From Pedosphaera sp. (GTDB taxonomy: Bacteria > Verrucomicrobiota > Verrucomicrobiae > Limisphaerales > Pedosphaeraceae), in NCBI GenBank assembly GCA_028293265.1, contig JAQGPB010000327.1, forward strand, positions 1-5,708: DNA of 5,708 nt. Direction: 5' to 3'. Numbering within the stretch: position 1 is the stretch's first letter; each line of letters begins with the position of its first letter. The notes under the pieces were generated by a model, which ran no database searches, had not been told where the DNA came from, and saw only the letters and a list, made by a program, of their open reading frames with translations. Below, in pieces: positions 4,370 through 5,708 of the stretch. The position numbers were made by a program, and so were the translations under genes.

Positions 4370-5569
4370 ATGCACGATGAATATTCTGTGGCCGCGCACT
4401 GGCCGGGGGAGTTTGACGAGGCGGGCTTGCAGGCGTGGGCGGAGAATCTGCGCGGCCAGTTGCGGGCAGCGCGTGTGTCGCTGGGGTTGGTGTTCATGTC
4501 GCCGCGCTTTTTTCCGAACGCGGCGCAGGTGCTGGAGATTCTGCGGGTGCATGCGAAAATTCCCTTGCTGGCGGGTTGTTCGAGCACGGGTGTGATCGCG
4601 GGCGGGGAGGAGATTGAGGAAAAGGGGGGCTTGTCGCTGGCGTTGTATGCGCTGCCGGAGGCGGAGTTGAAGGCGGTGCATTTCACGCAGGAGAATGTCG
4701 AAGCGGCAGACGAGCCGGGATATTGGGCGTCCATGACAGGCGTGAGCCCGGACCGGCTGAATGCGTGGCTGGTGTTCGCCGATCCTTTTCATATGGACAG
4801 CGAGGCGTGGCTCAAGTCGTGGAACGAAGCCTATGCGCCGTTGCCGGTGCTGGGCGGGTTGGCGAGCGGGGACCAGAGCGCGCAGCAGACGCAGGTTTAT
4901 TTGAATGGTGATGTTTTCGAAGAGGGTGGCGTGGCGATTGCCGTCGGCGGCGGTGTTACTTTGGCCGGGATTGTTTCGCAGGGCTGCCTGCCGATCGGCG
5001 AGACGTGGACGTTGACGCGCGTGGAAGGAAATTTGATCCATGAAATTGGGAACCGGCCAGCGTACGAAGTGCTGGCGGAGACGTTCAACCAGCTTTCGAC
5101 GCGCGACCAAAAAAAATCGCGGGGCAATCTGTTCGTCGGTTTGGTGATCAACGAATACCTGGAAGAATTTCATCAGGGCGATTTTCTCGTGCGGCAGTTG
5201 CTGGCGGCGGACCCGCGCACGGGCGTGATCGCGGTGGGCGCGCTGCCGAGGACGGGTCAGACCGTGCAGTTCCAGCGGCGCGACGCGGAGGCGGCCACCG
5301 CGGATTTGACGGCGTTGTTGCGGCGGTTCGGCAAGGATTTTGCCGGCGTGACGACTTATGGCGGCTGCCTGTGCTGTTGCAACGGGCGCGGCCGGGGCTT
5401 GTTCGGCGCGCCCGACCATGACGCGCGCATGGTGCAGGAGCAGCTTGGGCCGCTGGGCGTGGCGGGATTTTTTTGCAACGGAGAAATCGGGCCGGTCGGG
5501 CCGAGCAATTTTTTGCACGGCTACACGGCGTCGCTGGCGCTGTTTGTGAAGAAGGAAAAGCGGACGTAA
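4370..5569 (+). CDS. FIST-domain sensory protein (FIST_N plus FIST_C)
   Basis: The 399-residue protein is a complete stand-alone FIST protein, a family proposed to sense small ligands such as amino acids and often linked to signal transduction. FIST_N covers roughly residues 35-220 and shows PLLAGCSSTGVI at 66-77 and LGGLASGD at 161-168. FIST_C covers roughly 225-395 and shows GRGRGLFG at 338-345, then GFFCNGEIGPVG at 366-377 and HGYTASLALF at 383-392. No signal peptide, membrane helix or fused kinase, cyclase or chemoreceptor module is present, so it is probably cytoplasmic and would need a partner; none is encoded nearby. An unusual feature is the Cys cluster C333, C335, C336, C337 just before GRGRG, with C369 further on. 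An in-frame TAA at 4358-4360 limits the start to ATG 4370 or the adjacent GTG 4367; ATG is preferred. The Shine-Dalgarno is weak (GGTAAG at 4356-4361). Confidence 0.9.
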   Translation: MHDEYSVAAHWPGEFDEAGLQAWAENLRGQLRAARVSLGLVFMSPRFFPNAAQVLEILRVHAKIPLLAGCSSTGVIAGGEEIEEKGGLSLALYALPEAELKAVHFTQENVEAADEPGYWASMTGVSPDRLNAWLVFADPFHMDSEAWLKSWNEAYAPLPVLGGLASGDQSAQQTQVYLNGDVFEEGGVAIAVGGGVTLAGIVSQGCLPIGETWTLTRVEGNLIHEIGNRPAYEVLAETFNQLSTRDQKKSRGNLFVGLVINEYLEEFHQGDFLVRQLLAADPRTGVIAVGALPRTGQTVQFQRRDAEAATADLTALLRRFGKDFAGVTTYGGCLCCCNGRGRGLFGAPDHDARMVQEQLGPLGVAGFFCNGEIGPVGPSNFLHGYTASLALFVKKEKRT

Positions 5570-5587
5570 GCAAAGACGGAAATGCAA

Positions 5588-5650
5588 TTCAACCGCAGAT
5601 GGAAGAGGGGAAGCGAAGAATGAAAATAAGACACACCTCACCCCCGGCCC
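5588..5650. repeat. Repeat-like fragments after the FIST gene
   Basis: Bases 5588-5603 match the reverse complement of 2492-2507 at 13 of 16 positions, and 5636-5650 match 4119-4133 at 12 of 15. Both suggest short dispersed motifs shared among the gaps. Nothing else is seen between the FIST stop and the window end; no open frame with coding character and no convincing terminator. Confidence 0.3.
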
Positions 5651-5708
5651 AATGGCTTCCCAAGCCCGCCACGATTTGGTTTCCCCAGAAGAGACGAACG
5701 CTACGCGT

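Noticed and set aside
4241..5641. Open frame of 466 codons on the minus strand, longer than the FIST gene
   Set aside because: Its translation is Arg/Gln/His-rich with no domain, as expected from the antisense of a GC-rich gene; the plus frame has clear FIST_N and FIST_C motifs.
5654..5666. Small hairpin GGCTT-CCC-AAGCC as terminator of the FIST gene
   Set aside because: The stem is only 5 bp and no T-run follows on either strand.

Overview
The window looks like chromosomal DNA from a GC-rich Gram-negative-type bacterium of the Planctomycetes-Verrucomicrobia group, most likely Verrucomicrobia. Three things point there: a secreted esterase of a type I associate with those phyla, small secreted Pro/Tyr-rich proteins, and gaps carrying several families of short degenerate repeats that I recall from verrucomicrobial genomes. 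No rRNA or other phylogenetic marker is present, so this is an inference.

Layout. Positions 1-804 (minus) hold the 5' part of a secreted alpha/beta-hydrolase esterase whose 3' end runs off the window. A gap of about 300 bases with two perfect inverted repeats separates it from a divergent membrane acyltransferase of the OafA family (1112-2227, plus). That gene is visibly less GC-rich than its neighbours and may be an acquired cargo gene. A convergent gap (2228-2516) holds a possible terminator, a tight double-hairpin element and a short CCATCC repeat tract. Positions 2517-3452 (minus) encode a metallo-beta-lactamase-fold hydrolase resembling NAPE-hydrolysing phospholipase D, with every expected metal ligand visible. 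A 100-base divergent promoter region leads to a small secreted Pro/Tyr/Gly-rich protein (3553-3954, plus), which ends in a strong intrinsic terminator (3993-4027).

Positions 4028-4366 contain no gene but several short repeats, including three copies of one degenerate element of about 28-39 bases, two direct and one inverted. The last gene (4370-5569, plus) is a complete FIST-domain protein, a presumed small-ligand sensor, with an unusual cysteine cluster. The final 139 bases hold no gene, only fragments resembling the repeats seen earlier.

The five genes do not form an operon: strands alternate and each gene appears to be its own transcription unit. Three of them (acyltransferase, NAPE-PLD-like hydrolase, small exported protein) could all touch the cell envelope, but nothing in the sequence shows that they act together. 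I do not see a convincing new multi-gene system. The most unexplained material is the repeat content of the gaps.
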